Translations under genes and position numbers: made by a program | Assembly (NCBI GenBank): GCA_001567115.1 | Contig: LMZT01000020.1 | Location: forward strand, 25,690-89,689 | Direction of reading: 5' to 3' | Length of the DNA stretch: 64,000 bases | Origin: Candidatus Hinthialibacteria bacterium OLB16 | Lineage (GTDB): Bacteria > Hinthialibacterota > Hinthialibacteria > OLB16 | Notes under the pieces: generated by a model | What the model was told of the DNA's origin: nothing | Seen by the model: only the letters and a program-made list of their open reading frames with translations | Database searches by the model: none | Shown: positions 29,245-39,304 of the stretch, piece by piece | Numbering within the stretch: position 1 is the stretch's first letter | How the letters are laid out: every line of letters begins with the position of its first letter

Positions 29245-30444
29245 TCATCTCTGTGCATGTTTTCGGATGCAGCCCACCAGGTATTCGATCCCCTCTACGG
29301 TCATTCGGGGATGAATGGGAAGAGTGACCAGCTTTTCCGCGATCGATTCCGCCACCGGGTACTGGCCGCGGTGAAATCCCCGTTTCTGGAATGCCTGTGT
29401 CCAGTTGAGTGGGTTGTAGTGGGTTCCGACTTTGATCCCGCAGTCATGCAGCATGGTGTAGATGAAATCTTCCTTGTTCATTCCATAGACCTGTGGATCG
29501 ATCAGCAGCGGATACAGATGGAAAACATGCTTGCATCCCGGAGCCACTGTCGGCAGAGTCAGCCCGGGAATATCTTTCAGCCCCTCGGTGAGAATCTGTG
29601 CAATCTGGATTCGCCTGGCATTGAGTTGTTCGAGTTTCCTGAGCTGGATCAGACCGGCAGCCGCCTGGATATCGGTCATCCGGAAGTTGTACCCGGCATC
29701 ATCGAAATCCTGCCACCAGAAACGTTTCCCCATCGGGAACTGTGATTCATCGATGCGGCAGTACTTGGTCGAATTTCCATAGACACGCGCGCAGTGTGAA
29801 CGGTACAGGGCAATCCTCTCGAAAAGATCCGGATCATCCGTGACGATCATCCCTCCCTCCCCGAGGGTCGACATGTTCTTCTGTTCATGAAAACTGAAAC
29901 AGCCGGTTGCACCGAAATGCCCGGCCCGGATTCCCCTGTATTCACCCCCGACTGCATGGCAGGCATCTTCGACTACTGCAAACCCGTGTTTCCTCGATAA
30001 GTCGAGGATTGGATCCATGTCACAACACTGGCCATACAAATGCACCGGGATGACAACCCTGGTGTTCGCGGTGACCTTCTTTTCGATCTCATTCGGATCG
30101 ATGTTATATGTGGCAGGATCGACATCGACAAAATCCACTTCTGCCCCGAGTGTGCAGGCAGCAGCGGCCGTGGCGATCCAGGTCAGCGGGGTCGTCAGGA
30201 CCCTGTCACCCGGGCGGATGTCCAATGCGATCAGGGACAGGAACAATGCTGCAGTGCCATTGCTGACCACCCGCGCATGTGCACTTCCGATGTAGGCGGC
30301 GAATTCCTTTTCAAACTGAATGCAGGCATCTCCTGAGGTGGGTGCTCCCTTGCGCAACACCTCCAGGACTGCCTGCTCTTCCTCTGGACCGTATTCGCTG
30401 CCGAATTTGCTTTCCAGTTCAAATTTCACTTTTGGTGCTGTCAT
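29245..30444 (-). CDS. DegT/DnrJ/EryC1/StrS-family sugar aminotransferase
   Basis: 399 residues. PLP-dependent enzyme that aminates keto-sugar nucleotides for surface polysaccharides. Marks: SNGTAALFLSLIAL, TTPLTWIATAAAA, VVEDACHAVGGEY and the Schiff-base Lys in SFHEQKNMSTLGEGG. GGAAGGG lies ahead of the ATG. It follows the RmlD-like reductase on the same strand by 43 bases and probably works on a related sugar. It ends 7 bases past the stop of the facing ATPase gene. Confidence 0.9.
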   Translation of the reverse strand: MTAPKVKFELESKFGSEYGPEEEQAVLEVLRKGAPTSGDACIQFEKEFAAYIGSAHARVVSNGTAALFLSLIALDIRPGDRVLTTPLTWIATAAAACTLGAEVDFVDVDPATYNIDPNEIEKKVTANTRVVIPVHLYGQCCDMDPILDLSRKHGFAVVEDACHAVGGEYRGIRAGHFGATGCFSFHEQKNMSTLGEGGMIVTDDPDLFERIALYRSHCARVYGNSTKYCRIDESQFPMGKRFWWQDFDDAGYNFRMTDIQAAAGLIQLRKLEQLNARRIQIAQILTEGLKDIPGLTLPTVAPGCKHVFHLYPLLIDPQVYGMNKEDFIYTMLHDCGIKVGTHYNPLNWTQAFQKRGFHRGQYPVAESIAEKLVTLPIHPRMTVEGIEYLVGCIRKHAQR

Positions 30445-30487
30445 GTTCCCTTCCTTTCCTGCCGGAGTTTCAGGGGTCCCGGCTGCT

Positions 30488-31387
30488 TCAGTGGGTTCGC
30501 AGCTGCAGAAGATAATCTATCCCCTCCTCGATTCCTTTGAAACGAGTCGTGAGCTGAGATCGAGTCCAGTCCTGGTTCAGGGAGACATCCCGGGGGCGGG
30601 GGGCACGGCCCGGGATGGCATCGGCATTTTTAACAACGACAAGCGCTGGGTCATACCCCAGCCTGGCGGCGATTCGCTGTCCCATTTCATAACGTGTCAG
30701 TTTTTCGGTCCCGGCAAGATGGAAGATGCCGGTCAAGTCATTCCCGGCCAGCTCCAGGATGGCTTCCGCAAGAGTCTGAACATCGATCGGTGACCGGATT
30801 TCATTGTCCGGACACCCCACCTCCCTGCCACTGTGCAGGGCTGATTCCATCTTGTCCAGAAAGGAGTTCCCCTCGCCGCGGGTCGAAAACCCCATGACCA
30901 GACAAAGGCGCGCGATGGCCCATGGGATTTTTGACCCGGAGACAATCTGTTCAGCCGCCTGTTTTGTTTTTCCATAGAAATTAACCGGACTGGGTGAATC
31001 ATGTTCCCTGTAGCCGCCCTGCTCACCATCGAAAACTGTATCGGTGGAAAGGTAAACCAGACGGCACTGGCAGGTTTCACACAGATGGACCAGCTTCTCA
31101 GTCAGTTCGACATTGATCCGCCAGGCCAGCTCCGGATCCTTCTCGCAGGCATCGATATCCGCCATGGCAGCCGCATGGATAAGGCTTCCGGGGCGGGTTT
31201 CCTGCATGAACTTTTCAAGCCTGCTGAAATTTTCCTGCAGGTTCATGGTGTGCCAGAAATCAGATTCAATTCCCATCGGCTGGGTTTTGCTGGAAATTCC
31301 ATGCAGCTCGAAGCGATCACTCCCTCTGGAAAATATGATTCCCCCGACAAATCCTCCGGCTCCAGTGAGAATCACTTTTTCTCCCAT
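30488..31387 (-). CDS. RmlD-like dTDP-sugar reductase / SDR
   Basis: 299 residues. Extended short-chain dehydrogenase of the RmlD group: Rossmann motif TGAGGFVGG at the N-terminus, catalytic STD...YGKTK (YLSTDTVFDG; NFYGKTKQAAE), and the RmlD-like line LIHAAAMADIDACEKDPELAWRIN is partly visible. RmlD makes dTDP-L-rhamnose; relatives make other deoxy sugars. First gene of a two-gene unit with the sugar aminotransferase; a flippase lies 0.8 kb away. Divergent from yajQ, with a 135-base promoter region. Confidence 0.82.
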   Translation of the reverse strand: MGEKVILTGAGGFVGGIIFSRGSDRFELHGISSKTQPMGIESDFWHTMNLQENFSRLEKFMQETRPGSLIHAAAMADIDACEKDPELAWRINVELTEKLVHLCETCQCRLVYLSTDTVFDGEQGGYREHDSPSPVNFYGKTKQAAEQIVSGSKIPWAIARLCLVMGFSTRGEGNSFLDKMESALHSGREVGCPDNEIRSPIDVQTLAEAILELAGNDLTGIFHLAGTEKLTRYEMGQRIAARLGYDPALVVVKNADAIPGRAPRPRDVSLNQDWTRSQLTTRFKGIEEGIDYLLQLRTH

Positions 31388-31522
31388 CGGTCCTTGACCT
31401 CCCCTTTATGGATGGCGTTGACAGCTGGCAGGTTGCATCCTAATGGTATCTCTCTCCCGGATGGAGGGGTTTCGGATTGCAGACCATAGAAAAAAGAAAA
31501 CCAAGAGGCACAGGCTAATCTC

Positions 31523-32029
31523 ATGGCAAAAACAGAATCTTTCGATGTATCGACCGGTGTTGACCTGCAGGAGGTGGACAATGCCATCAACCAGGCCCTC
31601 AAAGAGATCACACAGCGTTATGATTTCAAGAACCTGACAGTTCAGATCGACCTCGACCGCAAGGAAAACAAAGTCAACATCGATGCACCGGATGAATTCA
31701 AACTCAATGCGGTGTGGGAAGTGCTGCTCTCGAAGATGGTCAAACGGTCCGTGCCCACCCGCAACCTGCATCGCGGGAAGGTCGAAATCGGTTCGCATGG
31801 CCGTGCTCGCCAGACTGTTGACCTGATTCAGGGGCTGGATGCCGACCTGACTCGCAAGGTTGCCAAACTGGTGAAGGATGCCGGCCTCAAAAAGGTTCAG
31901 GTTACCATCCAGGGTGACCAGGTCAGGATTTCAGGCCCATCTCGGGATGACCTTCAGGCGGCGATTCACCTTCTGCGGGAACAGGATCTCGGAGTCGAAT
32001 TGAAGTTCGGCAACTATCGCTCTAACTGA
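31523..32029 (+). CDS. yajQ: YajQ-family nucleotide-binding protein
   Basis: 168 residues, the family's full length. N-terminus MAKTESFDVSTGVDLQEVDNA and C-terminus LGVELKFGNYR are close to the family consensus; the tandem ferredoxin-like fold repeats are visible. Family members bind cyclic di-GMP or nucleic acid in the cytoplasm. Stands alone on its strand, ending 14 bases from the stop of the facing flippase gene. Confidence 0.93.
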   Translation: MAKTESFDVSTGVDLQEVDNAINQALKEITQRYDFKNLTVQIDLDRKENKVNIDAPDEFKLNAVWEVLLSKMVKRSVPTRNLHRGKVEIGSHGRARQTVDLIQGLDADLTRKVAKLVKDAGLKKVQVTIQGDQVRISGPSRDDLQAAIHLLREQDLGVELKFGNYRSN

Positions 32030-32043
32030 GCCGAACCGGTCTG

Positions 32044-33581
32044 TCACCTGCCAGGCCGGTTGAAAATGCTGTAGAGGCTGCTCTGGATTCGTCTGGCCGG
32101 GACAACACGGAGCAGATCCTGTTTTCGGAACAGCCCGGTGAGCCAGGCCAGGCCTCCATACCCCAAAGTCAGAAGCAGGCCTTTCAACCCAAAACCGGCC
32201 ATGCTGCTTCCGTTTGCGGGCAGGCCGGCCAGCAGCGCGAATCCAATACACCCCACTGCACAGAGGCTGGTCCAAAAAATCCGGGTGTCGATGGCGCCAG
32301 TATATGGGAAACAACCAGCAGGCCGCCAACCCCCAGGGGAAGGATGCATGTAAAGAGGACAATGCCTTTCCCCCAGCCGATCACCCAGGCAGCATAGGGA
32401 ATGACAAAAGCGAATCCGACTGCAAGGGCTACCAGATACTGTTTCATCCGGGTCAGCGAAAGCAGCATCCGTAAATGGAATTCAGCTGCCAGCATCAACC
32501 CCCCGGCAATCCCTCCGATCTGAATCAGGCGGGTCATGAGATTGATATCGCGATGGTACTCTTCCCCCAGAACAACCCAGATCAATGGGCGTGTCATCCC
32601 GAGTATCATGGCCACCAGCCATCCCCCCAGAAAGGCGCTCATCCGCCAGGACTCCGCCTGAATTTCTGAAAAGCGCTCTTTCTCACCCGCCTCCGCCGAG
32701 GAAACCAGCCAGGGGTAGGCGCTCACACTGAAGATGCTCGCCAGATAAATGACCAGGGCGAAACCCTGGATGCTCAATCCCAGATACCCCACCTGCTCTC
32801 TTGGAAATTCCATCTGACCGGCCAGCGGCACCAGGGTTCTGGTGAAGATCTGATAGATCAGCTGCCCGAGCAGGGAGGCAATTCCCAGTAATTTGATTTC
32901 ATGCCAGGGGAACCAGGACTCACAGGGAGCCAGCGCCGAGATCTTCTTGTCGAACCAGGTGTGGCTTCTGCTGCGGAATGAAAGAATCATCCAGGCCAGC
33001 GAGGGCAGGGAAGCCACCAGCAGCAGGATCGGAATCCACTCAACCGCCCAGGCATCGATGGTGGAAGGCCCGGAAGTGGCGGCCATCATCCCGGCATAAC
33101 CTCCGATGAGCACGACCCGCATAAACAGCACCAGAACCGGAAACCAGGTGGTCGGCCCCAGAAAACCGAGGCCATACTCGGCGCTCGAAAGCAGCTGCGC
33201 GGTCCCGGAAACCGCCACACCAAAAAAGATCCAGGCAAAGCCTGTCCGGTCTGCCAGGAATGGATAAACCAGCCAGATCGAAAGCAGCATGACAAAAAAC
33301 CAACGGAACACCTGGCGGATAAACGGCCACTGCCTCCCCGGATCCGATACACGGTAGATGGCAATGAAGTGAGAAAGCATGGGTGCAGCGCAGCCATTCA
33401 GCAGCCCCAGCAGGAACATGAAAGATCCGAGGTAATATTGCAGGGTCCCATGTGCTTTCGGGCCAAGAAGGATGGGATACACCACCAGCCCGACCATGGA
33501 CAGGGCCAGATTCGCCCCTCGGCCGGCCAGCAGAATCAGTGTTTCCCGGCCAAGGGAGGGTTTTTCAGGGCTGGATGCCAT
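32044..33581 (-). CDS. Polysaccharide flippase-like membrane protein (frameshifted in the assembly)
   Basis: About 512 residues and 12-14 membrane helices in the pattern of Wzx/MATE-like lipid-linked sugar flippases (RGANLALSMVGLVVYPILLG at the start). The first frame runs to 32184 but turns into Trp/Cys/Pro-rich sequence after GVGGLLVV. In the next frame it continues as FPYTGAIDTRIFW with two more helices and a basic end, stopping at 32044. A missing base in the A/T run at 32309-32311 explains the switch. It probably exports the glycan made with the nearby sugar-nucleotide genes, an inference from position. Confidence 0.7.
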
Positions 33582-33611
33582 GGCATCTCGGAAAAGTGGT
33601 TGATTGCATGG

Positions 33612-34418
33612 TTATTCCCGGAATGGGGAGGGGGCAGAAGGGTTATACAGATTCCGGATTGCCTGGCTCAGGTCACTCTGCCGTATCAGTGTTTCACCAA
33701 CCAGGACCGCCGATACCCCCACATCCCGCAGGATCTCCAGATCGGCATAGCAACGGATTCCGCTCTCACTCACGACCACCGATTTCTTCGGGGCCAGCCC
33801 AACCAGATCGAAGGTGGTCTGCAAAGTCACTTCGAAGGTTTTCAAATCCCGATTGTTGATTCCAATCAAATCTGCTCCACAATCGATGACCCGCCGCATC
33901 TCGGTTTCATCATGCACCTCGCAGAGCACCGCCAGATTCAGGCTGCGCGCCAGGTCGATGAACCTCTTCATTTCCGAGTTGGTCAGAATCGATGCGATCA
34001 GCAGAATCGCATCCGCTCCCAGCAGCCGAGACTCCGGCACCTGGAATGCATCGATGATGAAATCTTTGCGCAGTGCGGGAATTTTGACTGTTTCATGAAC
34101 AACCTTCAGATAGCCTGGATGTCCCTGAAAATATTTTTCTTCGGTCAAAACGGATAATGCCGCTGCACCTCCCTTGGCATAAGCCAGCGCGATTTCCCGC
34201 GGTTCAAACTCTTCCCGGAAAACCCCTTTGGAGGGAGAGGCTTTTTTCATTTCGGCGATCAGGGTGATTTTCTCCTTGCGCACCAGGGCTTTACGAAAGT
34301 CCCGTGGGGATTCCGCCCGGGAGGCCTCTTCCATGTATCGCTCGAAATCTCTGCCTTTCTTCAACTCTTCAACTTCAGGTCTTTTATCGGTTACGATCTG
34401 TTCCAGAATCGATGACAT
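33612..34418 (-). CDS. trpC: Indole-3-glycerol phosphate synthase
   Basis: 268-residue TIM barrel of tryptophan synthesis. Marks are LIAEMKKASPSKG (catalytic Lys), LSVLTEEKYFQG, ALRKDFIID (second Lys), LGADAILLIASIL, GINNRDLKTFEV and VSESGI. I choose the ATG at 34418 with AGGAGAAGG ahead; 12 more residues are possible upstream. No other trp gene is near. It lies 30 bases upstream of the flippase on the same strand. Confidence 0.93.
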   Translation of the reverse strand: MSSILEQIVTDKRPEVEELKKGRDFERYMEEASRAESPRDFRKALVRKEKITLIAEMKKASPSKGVFREEFEPREIALAYAKGGAAALSVLTEEKYFQGHPGYLKVVHETVKIPALRKDFIIDAFQVPESRLLGADAILLIASILTNSEMKRFIDLARSLNLAVLCEVHDETEMRRVIDCGADLIGINNRDLKTFEVTLQTTFDLVGLAPKKSVVVSESGIRCYADLEILRDVGVSAVLVGETLIRQSDLSQAIRNLYNPSAPSPFRE

Positions 34419-34523
34419 CCTTCTCCTGTTCCTCTTTCTCTGGGCGGTCGACAAGCAGGGGCATCATAGACAATATGCCGGGCGGATTTCAGCCTTTCAC
34501 ACTCATGGGCCGGACTTCATTTG

Positions 34524-35283
34524 ATGCCTCCTCATAATTACCAGCTTCCACCATAGAGGCGATCCCCCTTCCCACAGTCATCCCCGGCAGCTGGCCACCT
34601 CTGGTTGAACGGCATCTCAAGTGGCTCCATGAATACAACCAGATCCACAACCTCACCCGTGTTCCTGAAGAAAAATGGCTTGAAAGGCATGTCCTCGATT
34701 CGCTCGCCCTCCACTTTGCCCTCTGGAGGCCGACTGGCCGAGTCCTCGACCTGGGCACCGGCGGCGGGTTTCCGGGAATTCCTCTCGCTGCTCTGAATCC
34801 GGATACCCCCTTGTCCTGCTGGACTCCAAACAGAAAGTCACCCGCCTCCTGGAGGATTTTATCCAGTCGGACCCGGACAGCCCAAATATTCAAACCCTCA
34901 CAGCACGATCCGAAGAAGCTGCCCATGATCCCGGTCATCGGGGCTGTTACCAGACCGTGGTCACCCGGGCTGTGGCGGCATTGCCGGTCCTCATCGAGCT
35001 GGCTCTCCCTTTTCTCACCGATGGCGGCCAGCTGATCTGCTGGAAATCCGATCTCTCCGAGCTCTCCACAAGCTCGAAAGCCTTGGCTGAACTCCGGGGA
35101 TCAATTTCTGCTCTTCACAAATACCACTTACCCGGCGAGGAAAAGGAGCGTTATCTGATCCAGATCACACACCAATCCCCCTGCCCGGATCATTTCCGCG
35201 GAAACGGGAATCCCGAACAAGAGGCCTCTGGTGGAATAATTCTGCTTAAAAAAATATCGCCTCATCGCGTTTTTTCCGGCTAA
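34524..35283 (+). CDS. rsmG: RsmG 16S rRNA m7G527 methyltransferase (frameshifted in the assembly)
   Basis: The parts read HEYNQIHNLTRVPEEKWLERHVLDSLA, then the SAM loop RVLDLGTGGGFPGIPLA, then, in the next frame, LVLLDSKQKVTRLLEDF, QTVVTRAVAALPVL and GGIILLKK. These are RsmG hallmarks in the right order. The switch is at a run of five C (34806-34810), where one more C restores the frame. The N-terminal codons from 34538 have no ATG, GTG or TTG; an ATG at 34524 reads MPPHNYQLPP and joins if one base is missing near 34550, so a second error there is likely. The start is therefore tentative. Confidence 0.75.
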
Positions 35284-35317
35284 GATGAACCCAGGACAGC
35301 GATCGAGGTTCCACCGA

Positions 35318-37891
35318 ATGAAGATGCTCTGGTATCAGATTTTGATCTTCTCTCTTGTGGGAGGAGTTTCAATGGTATCTGCTCAGCAGGTTTCACCCAA
35401 AAGAATCTACCTGGCCCCGGATGACCACACCGATTACTTCTGGACCGCCACAGGAGATCAGTATCGTCAGGCTTTTCTGGAGATGATCGATTACTACCTC
35501 GACCGTGCCGATGCCACCATGGCGAATCCGGCGGATCACCAGAGCCGTTGGAACTGTGATGGCAGCCTGTGGATGTGGGAGTACGAAAAAAACAGGTCCC
35601 CGCACAATTTTCAGAGGTTCATCGACCGCATCAAAAGCGGCCACATCAGTGTTCCTCTCACCGCCCTGGTGTCGTGTTATGGAGGCGCCCCAGTCGAAGC
35701 CATTCTGCGTGGCATGTATTACCCGGGATCGATTGAACGCCGTTATGACCTGCGCTTTCATCTGGCTGTCTCCATGGAGAATCAGACTCTCCCGTATGGG
35801 CTTGGCTCGCTCTGGGCGGGCGCGGGGGCCAGATATTCCTGGAAAGGCATCTGCGGCTGCGCTACCAAGGTTCCCGATGCCGGCAGCCGGGAGCATGAGA
35901 TCTACTGGTGGAATGGACCGGATGGCAGCCGCATCCTCACCAAGTGGTATTCTCTGGTCAGCAATCAGAGCATCGGGGGGTATGCCGAAGGGAGATCCCC
36001 CTCAAACGCAATCGATTATGTCGATTCGGATCCTTCGTTTCTGGCCAGGCATCCCTACGGGATCATCGGAATCTTTGGCCAGGGGTGGGATGATTTCAAA
36101 ACCACCAACCAGAACCTCCTGAATGCCGCCATCACCCAATCGAATGCCAGCCGAAGAATCATCGTTTCCAATGAAGCCGATTTCTTTCAGGATTTTGAAT
36201 CTGTATATGGCCAGTCGCTTCCTTCGCTTTCCTGTGCTTATGGCAATGAATGGGACCTTTACTGCGCCTCGATGGCGGAGGTCTCTGCACGAATCAAGCG
36301 ATCGGTTGAAAAACTGCGCGCCGCTGAAGCTCTGGCGACACTGGTCAGCCTGGCCGATTCCACCTTTATGGACTCCCGTAAAGCTTCCCAGGATCGGGCT
36401 TTCCTCAATTATGGCCTCTACTGGGAGCATGACTGGACCGCAGATGGGCCGGTCGGCAGGCAGGCACGCGCAGACTGGCAGCGAGCCATTACCGGCGAAA
36501 TCGAGGAATATGTCGATTCTCTTTTCGAAGATTCCCAGGCAGCACTGGGCGGCATGATCCACAAATCGGGAACCTCTCCCAGATTTTATGTTTTCAACCC
36601 CCTCGGCTGGTCAAGAACGGATTCGGTGGATCTCCCCTACACGACTTCATCGCCATTCCATGTGGTTGACCTCTCCAATGGACTCGAAACCCCATCACAA
36701 AAAGTGACTCTCCCGGGTGGGGCCTCTATCCGCATCCTGGCTCGCAGTGTGCCTCCAGTGGGATACAGGGTTTTTGAAATTCGCAGCGGAGCCGGTACCG
36801 CTTTCTCCCAGGCTGCCACAGTCAACGGCAACACTCTTGAAAACGATATGTATCGGCTGACCATCGGCCCTCGTGGTTCTGTAACCAGCTGGATCGATAA
36901 AACCCGTTCCAATCGTGAATTCGTACGCACTGTCGATGGGCTGGCGGTGAATGATTTCGGGTCGGGTGCAGGAACGACTGCAGTCGAAAATGCCGGCCCG
37001 GTATCGGTGACCCTCAAGACCACGATTGCCTCACCACTCCCACGGACTGTGCGTGCCACCCTGACTCGTGAAGTCAATCGGGTCGATTTCATGAATGAGA
37101 TCCAACAGAACTTCAGCGATGTCCTTACCTGGGGATTCGGGTTCAACCTGGATAACCCGGTGGTTAACCATGAGGAAGTCGGTGCAGTGATCCGGGCGAA
37201 GCTTCTGGCGGATGGGGGCCACTACTCCGGCAGGAATGCGAGGTATGACTGGCTGACCCTGAACCACTTTGCGGATATCGGTTCGGGCAGCCTGGGAGTG
37301 ACCCTGTCCAATGCCGATTGTTATTACATGCGCCTCGGGAACAGCACTCCCTCGAGTCTGGATACCTCCACCCCATTGATCCGTGTGCTCGCGGGAGGGC
37401 AGGTGGATGGAACTGGCCTCGGAATTCAAGACCAGGATGGGGACACCCATTTTCTGCAGCGCTTTGCACTCCAAACTCATGGAGCCTATTCCTCTGTGGA
37501 TGCCATGAAGTTCGCTCTCGAACACCAGAATCCCCTGATTGCCGGACCTGTCACAGGGGGGCAGACCTACCCGGAAACAACCTGGTCTTTCCTGACTGTT
37601 TCAGATAACCGAACCCTTCTGTGGGCCTTGAAACCTGCCGAGGAAGGGATAAACCGCGGGATAGTTGCACGTCTCTGGAATCTGTCGGACCAGCAGGCCA
37701 CCAGCAAAGTGACATTGCAGAATCGAAACCTGCGTTCAGCCAAAGCCCTGACACATATCGAAACAGAAACTGGAAATGCCATTCTCGAAGGTGGAGCCTT
37801 GAAAGAATCCTTTCAAGGACATCAAATTCGAACATTTCTCCTGGATCCGGAGCCGGGGTCAGCCTCGAATTCATCCTGGATGCTGTACTGA
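35318..37891 (+). CDS. Secreted GH38-type alpha-mannosidase
   Basis: 857 residues with a signal peptide (LWYQILIFSLVGGVSMVSA). The mature start IYLAPDDHTDYFWTA matches the metal-binding opening of GH38 catalytic domains, followed by RWNCDGSLWMWEYEK and later FNPLGWSRTDSV, the start of the central three-helix/beta section. The C-terminal beta domains (residues about 490-850) fill the usual GH38 architecture. It would trim alpha-mannose from glycans in the periplasm or outside. Start ATG at 35318 has GAGG ahead and follows rsmG by 34 bases. Confidence 0.82.
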   Translation: MKMLWYQILIFSLVGGVSMVSAQQVSPKRIYLAPDDHTDYFWTATGDQYRQAFLEMIDYYLDRADATMANPADHQSRWNCDGSLWMWEYEKNRSPHNFQRFIDRIKSGHISVPLTALVSCYGGAPVEAILRGMYYPGSIERRYDLRFHLAVSMENQTLPYGLGSLWAGAGARYSWKGICGCATKVPDAGSREHEIYWWNGPDGSRILTKWYSLVSNQSIGGYAEGRSPSNAIDYVDSDPSFLARHPYGIIGIFGQGWDDFKTTNQNLLNAAITQSNASRRIIVSNEADFFQDFESVYGQSLPSLSCAYGNEWDLYCASMAEVSARIKRSVEKLRAAEALATLVSLADSTFMDSRKASQDRAFLNYGLYWEHDWTADGPVGRQARADWQRAITGEIEEYVDSLFEDSQAALGGMIHKSGTSPRFYVFNPLGWSRTDSVDLPYTTSSPFHVVDLSNGLETPSQKVTLPGGASIRILARSVPPVGYRVFEIRSGAGTAFSQAATVNGNTLENDMYRLTIGPRGSVTSWIDKTRSNREFVRTVDGLAVNDFGSGAGTTAVENAGPVSVTLKTTIASPLPRTVRATLTREVNRVDFMNEIQQNFSDVLTWGFGFNLDNPVVNHEEVGAVIRAKLLADGGHYSGRNARYDWLTLNHFADIGSGSLGVTLSNADCYYMRLGNSTPSSLDTSTPLIRVLAGGQVDGTGLGIQDQDGDTHFLQRFALQTHGAYSSVDAMKFALEHQNPLIAGPVTGGQTYPETTWSFLTVSDNRTLLWALKPAEEGINRGIVARLWNLSDQQATSKVTLQNRNLRSAKALTHIETETGNAILEGGALKESFQGHQIRTFLLDPEPGSASNSSWMLY

Positions 37892-38004
37892 TTTCCCAGG
37901 CAGAAATATGTGCTCCTCAGGTGCTGTGTCACTGCAGATTGTTCCGCTCCAGCAATCTCGCCAATGTGCCGGAGATTGAATTATCCTTTTCAAAAAGGAT
38001 CCCA

Positions 38005-39186
38005 ATGATGGCGCATCGCAAGCAGAACCCTGTACCTCGAAGACGCAAATCCCTCCGGCATGCACCCCCGGGTTCCCCTCCGGGAACCATCGCGGTCGAT
38101 CCTGACGCTCCAGCCCCATCCGTGCGGGTTCTGGGGTATGGTCCGGATACATTCCATGAAGAAGAAATCCAGGATTCCGGCCGCCTCAAATCACTGGCCG
38201 CCACTTTCCCGGTCACCTGGATCAGCGTGAGCGGACTGGGAGATTCGGAGGTTCTGAGCCATATCGCCCAGACTTTCGGCATACACCCCCTGGCCTTGGA
38301 GGATGTGGTGAATGTTCATCAACGCCCCAAGGCGGATATGTATGGCGATCTGCTCTTTGTCGTGATGCGTGGGGTCTATCTCGATCAGGATCTGAAAACG
38401 GAACAGGTGAGCCTGTTTCTCGGAAAAAATTTTGTGCTGACCTTTCAGGAGGGGCATCACGATAGCCTGGAGGTCATCCGGGAGCGAATCCGGCTGGCCA
38501 AAGGGCGGATACGCAACCACAAGGCGGACTACCTGGCCTACTCCCTGCTCGATGCAATCATCGATGGGTATTATCTGCCACTCGAGGTTTTTGGCGAACG
38601 GATCGACCACCTGGAGGACACGGTTCTCATTCATCCCTCTCGCCAGGCGGTGCTCGAGATTCATTCCATCAAACGGGATCTTCTCGATCTGCGCCGTGCC
38701 ATCTGGCCGGCACGTGAGATGATCAATGACCTCCTGCGTGACCCCATTCCTCTCCTCTCGGAGGAGACCCGTCCTTACCTCAAAGACTGCTATGACCACA
38801 TCATTCAAATCATCGACCTGGTCGAGACCGACCGTGAACTCGGATCGGATCTGATGGATCTCTACCTGTCCGCAACCAGCAACCGTTTGAATGAAATTAT
38901 GAAGGTACTGGCAATTATCACCACCATCTTCATGCCGATGTCCTTTGTGGCCGGGCTTTACGGGATGAATTTCAACTCCGAGAGATCCCCCTGGAATATG
39001 CCGGAACTGAACTGGTATTGGGGGTATCCCATTGTTCTGGGAATGATGGGATTGATGGCTGTCCTGCTCATGGGGCTGTTTCGCTGGAAAGGCTGGCTCG
39101 AACCTCTGGACACCCCCACCGATCCCGCCCGCCTGGGAAAACGCCGGTTTGCTGGGAGAAATCATGGGGATGGGCTTGATCCATGA
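38005..39186 (+). CDS. corA: CorA-family Mg2+/Co2+ transporter
   Basis: 393 residues. Cytoplasmic domain with the CorA pattern (FGIHPLALEDVVNVHQRPK, FVVMRGVYL, DHLEDTVL, IKRDLLDLRRAIWPARE), then the two terminal membrane helices with the ion-filter motif YGMNF between them. Basic Pro-rich N-terminus. AAGGA precedes the ATG at 38005; the open frame extends upstream to 37621 but overlaps the mannosidase and is not coding there. Confidence 0.93.
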   Translation: MMAHRKQNPVPRRRKSLRHAPPGSPPGTIAVDPDAPAPSVRVLGYGPDTFHEEEIQDSGRLKSLAATFPVTWISVSGLGDSEVLSHIAQTFGIHPLALEDVVNVHQRPKADMYGDLLFVVMRGVYLDQDLKTEQVSLFLGKNFVLTFQEGHHDSLEVIRERIRLAKGRIRNHKADYLAYSLLDAIIDGYYLPLEVFGERIDHLEDTVLIHPSRQAVLEIHSIKRDLLDLRRAIWPAREMINDLLRDPIPLLSEETRPYLKDCYDHIIQIIDLVETDRELGSDLMDLYLSATSNRLNEIMKVLAIITTIFMPMSFVAGLYGMNFNSERSPWNMPELNWYWGYPIVLGMMGLMAVLLMGLFRWKGWLEPLDTPTDPARLGKRRFAGRNHGDGLDP

Positions 39187-39304
39187 CCCGGGGGGTGTCA
39201 AGCTTCGAAGATTCACGCTCTCTGGGAGCAGGATTGTTGGAGCTTTGAATTGTTCCTGCTAAACTGAGACCATTCTTTCAGACTGAAGGAGAAATTGGAA
39301 ACCA

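Noticed and set aside
37621..38004. Upstream extension of the corA frame
   Set aside because: Overlaps the mannosidase coding end; the family's start and a ribosome site are at 38005.
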